Made by a program: the position numbers and the translations under genes. 10,003 nucleotides of DNA from Synura sp. LO234KE (lineage: Eukaryota; Sar; Synurophyceae; Synurales; Mallomonadaceae). This document shows, one piece after another, positions 7,843 through 10,003 of this stretch (position 1 is the first letter of the stretch; each line of letters opens with the position of its first letter). Below the pieces are notes generated by a model. It searched no databases and was not told where the DNA came from. It saw only the letters and a program-made list of their open reading frames with translations. Location: the NCBI GenBank assembly GCA_015143735.1, contig VKHC01000708.1, positions 1 through 10,003 of the forward strand, read 5' to 3'.

Positions 7843-8280
7843 TACACCTGCTCACCACCTCGTTTCCTCCTCTCGTCTCCTCCTTAAACCAAGGTGCGCC
7901 CTTCCTCCACGTATTGGGCGGCGGCTGGAGGACATAAAGTGCTAATGCGCAATCACCTGGAGCTTATTACTGCCTTGTTGGTCACGCGAAAATGAAGTGC
8001 ATGCATAGGAAGAATTGGCCAGCACCAGGCAGTACTCTTCATTGTGACTCCCCTCATTCGAACGATGTCGTGATATTTCTAGTGTGTCTGAATTTAGATC
8101 GGCGGTTTCAATTTCTTCATACAAAACTAAGAATTTCACCAAGCCCCAAGAAATATATACCCACTTCCTTCAACAGCTACCATGTTAATGACTTTCACTA
8201 GGTATTTTTCGCGCAAACGGTATCACAACAAAGTTAGTCAGAGTAGAAGAACTCAAATGCAAACAAAATAGAGTCTCAAT
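7843..8280. other. Stretch without a supportable gene
   Basis: The plus frame 7992-8201 and the minus frame 7942-8142 overlap each other and neither has a recognisable motif. The right part probably includes the 3' end and downstream flank of the minus-strand NDUFS6 gene. Confidence 0.4.
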
Positions 8281-8321
8281 TATATTAGAATTTTCGGGAT
8301 TACGAAGGAATGGTAGTGACC

Positions 8322-8537
8322 TTAATGGTGTGCACTTCCTCCCTTGCTTTTGAACCTCAGTCCACAATACATGCATACGCCATAAGGTGAGTTGATATTA
8401 TCAAGTTGAATGTATTCAATCGGATGCCCAAGAGCTCCTCCGCCACCATCGCAAACAGCTTGCGTTCCTTGGACTTCAATCACAGGAATATTCTTAATTA
8501 ATTTTTCCGCATTGGATCTATGTTTTCCATACGCGTA
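8322..8537 (-). CDS. NDUFS6: NDUFS6, last coding exon (complex I 13 kDa zinc-binding subunit)
   Basis: NDUFS6 is a nuclear-encoded accessory subunit of mitochondrial NADH:ubiquinone oxidoreductase. It sits in the matrix arm, binds one zinc ion and is needed late in assembly. This exon encodes 71 residues plus TAA (8322-8324). The signature CDGGGGALGHP at exon residues 29-39 is identical to the human protein as I remember it, followed by YIQLD (human YINLD) and C-x-x-C-G-L-R-F near the end. The zinc ligands expected for the family, Cys-His-Cys-Cys, are C29, H38, C55 and C58. The C-terminus ends in AHH, like the His-rich tail of animal orthologues. The exon starts in phase 0 after CAG at 8538-8540, which has a strong pyrimidine tract. 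The missing N-terminal half (transit peptide and HTGQ / D-x-R region) must lie upstream, to the right. A possible polyadenylation variant, AATATA on the minus strand, lies at 8281-8286, 35 bases past the stop. Confidence 0.95.
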   Translation of the reverse strand, partial: YAYGKHRSNAEKLIKNIPVIEVQGTQAVCDGGGGALGHPIEYIQLDNINSPYGVCMYCGLRFKSKGGSAHH

Positions 8538-8575
8538 CTGATATGAAAATGATTGAGGAAAAAGAAAAGAAGATA
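8538..8575 (-). other. 3' splice site and pyrimidine tract of NDUFS6
   Basis: On the minus strand the sequence reads TCTTCTTTTCTTTTTCCTCA, then ATCATTTTCATATCAG, ending at 8538. This is a textbook acceptor. The upstream frame happens to stay open through it for about 45 codons (SRYYSAEISS...), but there is no ATG and homology to NDUFS6 begins only in the exon, so splicing is the better reading. Confidence 0.8.
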
Positions 8576-9778
8576 TTTCTGCGGAATAATACCGGCTTCT
8601 GAGAGAAGTGCTTAACTTGGATGAGGGCGCTTCAGAATTATCCGTTGATGCAAGGAGTATGAGCTGAGATCAAGTTGGATAGAATGAAAAATAGTTTAAA
8701 ACCTGCGTGACTGTGTCAACAACCCAAGACCGATTCTGCATCCATGCCTAATCTTGCCCGCAATTATTAGTTTCATAGAATAACAATAAATAAATGTACT
8801 AGTAGAATGCCTTTTACAAAATAATTATTAACTGCAATATGTAGTTTTTTTTTTTTTAAATAATTACAAGCCATTTCCGGTACCTGGGGAGGAATATAAC
8901 TGCAATCGAGGATGTAATGATTTAATATTCGTAATTTCTTAGACTGTATTGATTTCGCTGTAAAGAATCAGCGGGCAATAATGAAATCACAAAGTTAGCG
9001 ATTGAAGTTTTGGATATCAAAATAAAAGTTTTGAATAGGTCGTATTGGCTTACTATTACGTATGGTATTGCTGTGCACTGAGGAACATACTTTCCAGTGA
9101 TCTGAATGTCACTGAACGCAACTACTCAATTCTACTGCACACTTTCGAATGTTTCCACTCGGATAAGACGTATTTTTGAACATGCCAGACTTCCGTTACA
9201 CAATCAGATTTATATTTTGTGCTTGCCTTGATGATTGTCGCTAGATATCACAACTGTAGTTAACTACATTTTTTTCTTTCAATTGCCATCCACAGGAAGT
9301 TATCTGTATAAATGATTTAAATATACTGCAGAGGCACTTATTTCCTCCATGAATGTTCGCATTTTTGTGTATCTTAATCCTGAGAATGCTTTTAATTCAT
9401 AGACGGCGGTGCTTGCGTAGCTTCTTCTTGGCTCCTATTTTAATACAATCTGATCTCTCACGAAAACTACATCATCAGTTTCTTGCTACACCGTGACAAC
9501 GCGTATCCAGTTACAGTGTTAGTGCCATTGGAGGATATTCTTTGTCTCATGTTCTCGGCTAATTAATCCAAGTTTTTTTGGTAAAGGCTGTTAACATATT
9601 TTATTAATTTTAAGTGGTGACGCAGTACAAAATTGAATTTATTTTCTCATTATTACCTGCTGGCTAAATAGTACATCATATATTTTAAAAGAGAGATTCT
9701 AGATCATTCTTATCAAAAGTAGCAAATCAGGGGTACTTACTAAACGCCTTTTGACTAGTAGTAGGGCAACGTTCTTAC
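8541..9778 (-). other. Probable NDUFS6 intronic region, AT-rich, missing exon not located
   Basis: This tract should hold at least one NDUFS6 exon if the first exon is within the window. Good donor-like sites on the minus strand include GTATGT at about 9088-9093, GTAATA near 9656 and GTAAGT near 9730. A piece reading DIQITGK just before the GTATGT donor faintly resembles the family's ITHTGQ, but a matching downstream D-x-R exon is not visible. On the minus strand a short frame at about 9394-9470 ends with KKKLRKHRRL and a stop; it is too short to call. Confidence 0.35.
8845..8857 (+). repeat. T13 homopolymer
   Basis: Thirteen T residues in a row, flanked on the right by AAATAATTA. On the minus strand this is an A-run inside the presumed NDUFS6 intron. 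It could be the tail of an old retroposed copy, but no body is recognisable. Confidence 0.8.
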
Positions 9779-9804
9779 CGACAAGAAGAAAGACTGGACC
9801 TCAT
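9779..9804 (-). CDS. Candidate first coding exon of NDUFS6
   Basis: On the minus strand GCCGAAATGAGG gives an ATG in good context and then ATG AGG TCC AGT CTT TCT TCT TGT CG followed by the strong donor GTAAGA. It encodes MRSSLSSC plus the first two bases of an Arg codon. A short Arg- and Ser-rich start without acidic residues is what a mitochondrial transit peptide looks like. NDUFS6 needs such a peptide, and the position upstream of the secure exon fits. The exon ends in phase 2 and the last exon begins in phase 0, so at least one more exon with a length of 3n+1 is needed. I could not find it. It may equally belong to nothing. Confidence 0.25.
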
Positions 9805-9857
9805 TTCGGCTATTAGTACTTAGCTACTCTAGTAACCTAGTACCACCACCAACAGCA

Positions 9858-9864
9858 TATAAAT
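9858..9864 (+). promoter_or_regulatory. TATA box-like element with CT-rich leader
   Basis: TATAAAT is followed by a pyrimidine-rich stretch (9871-9932) and, 125 bases on, an ATG at 9983. Like the element at 7834, it pairs a TATA box with a CACC/CTCC-rich downstream tract, but the upstream flanks of the two are not alike. It may serve a gene starting at the right edge, and would be head-to-head with NDUFS6 if that gene begins near 9804. Confidence 0.3.
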
Positions 9865-9982
9865 TCTCGACGTCTCCTTCCCTCAACCCCATCACCTCCT
9901 CCTCACCACTGTCTCTCACCATCCACTCCTTGTCAGAATATCAGCTTATACGAACCAGAGCAGAGTCTCTCACTCAGTCAGG

Positions 9983-10003
9983 ATGAGGGAGAACAGTGCT
10001 GAG
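9983..10003 (+). CDS. Possible gene start running off the right edge
   Basis: CAGTCAGGATGAGG provides an ATG in fair context, and the frame is open for the seven codons that remain (MRENSAE). The TATA-like box at 9858 and the CT-rich leader lie upstream at a reasonable distance. Seven codons cannot identify a product, and the ATG may be non-coding. Confidence 0.2.

Noticed and set aside
8617-8663. Second NDUFS6 exon after the acceptor TTGATCTCAG on the minus strand, giving a transit-peptide-like SYSLHQRIILKRPHP when joined to 9779-9804
   Set aside because: The phase does not fit the last exon, and only about 80 bases remain before it, too few for two introns and the missing exon.
8541-8663. 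In-frame extension of the NDUFS6 exon to the right with no intron
   Set aside because: No ATG, the sequence translated is the pyrimidine tract of an acceptor, and it lacks the HTGQ region expected there.
1-10003. tRNA, rRNA, CRISPR array, bacterial operon or virus-like gene cluster
   Set aside because: I searched by eye for box A/B-like and T-loop motifs, regular spaced repeats and clustered long ORFs and found none.

Overview
The window looks like nuclear DNA of an animal, most likely an invertebrate. The strongest evidence is an exon on the minus strand at 8322-8537. It encodes the C-terminal, zinc-binding half of NDUFS6 (the 13 kDa subunit of mitochondrial complex I) and is preceded by a long pyrimidine tract and a CAG 3' splice site. 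There are no bacterial-style gene clusters or ribosome-binding sites. Genes are small, intron-containing and confined to the two ends. The middle, about 7 kb, has no convincing gene and holds degraded repeats. A flatworm would fit this layout, but nothing here fixes the phylum.

Left end (1-977, plus strand). An open frame with no start runs in from the left edge (3-242); its first half reads like real protein. About 145 bases downstream, an ATG at 388 opens a second small gene. I infer two exons (388-613 and 838-977) with a 224-base intron, giving about 121 residues. I do not recognise either protein. A four-codon upstream ORF ends directly against the second gene's ATG.

Middle (978-8280). 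This is decayed intergenic DNA. I found, by eye, a dispersed repeat family with one clear pair of copies in opposite orientation (about 2475-2790 plus and 4675-4930 minus) and weaker relatives near 1000-1050, 4328-4369 and 7382-7430. There are also several short perfect or near-perfect hairpins (2602, 5604, 5856 and 6186), a CCTCAC microsatellite and a GAT-rich tract. A TATAAAAGG box followed by a CT-rich stretch lies at 7834. Long open frames here (for example 4581-4931, 3594-3905 and 5812-6030) look like chance or lie on repeats.

Right end (8281-10003). NDUFS6 reads right to left. Its last exon is secure. A possible first exon (9779-9804) starts MRSSLSSC and ends at a GTAAGA donor. The exon that should carry the conserved HTGQ / D-x-R segment was not found. 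On the plus strand, a TATAAAT box at 9858, a CT-rich leader and an ATG at 9983 may be the start of another gene running off the right edge. If so, it would lie head-to-head with NDUFS6. There is no sign that the genes form a shared pathway.
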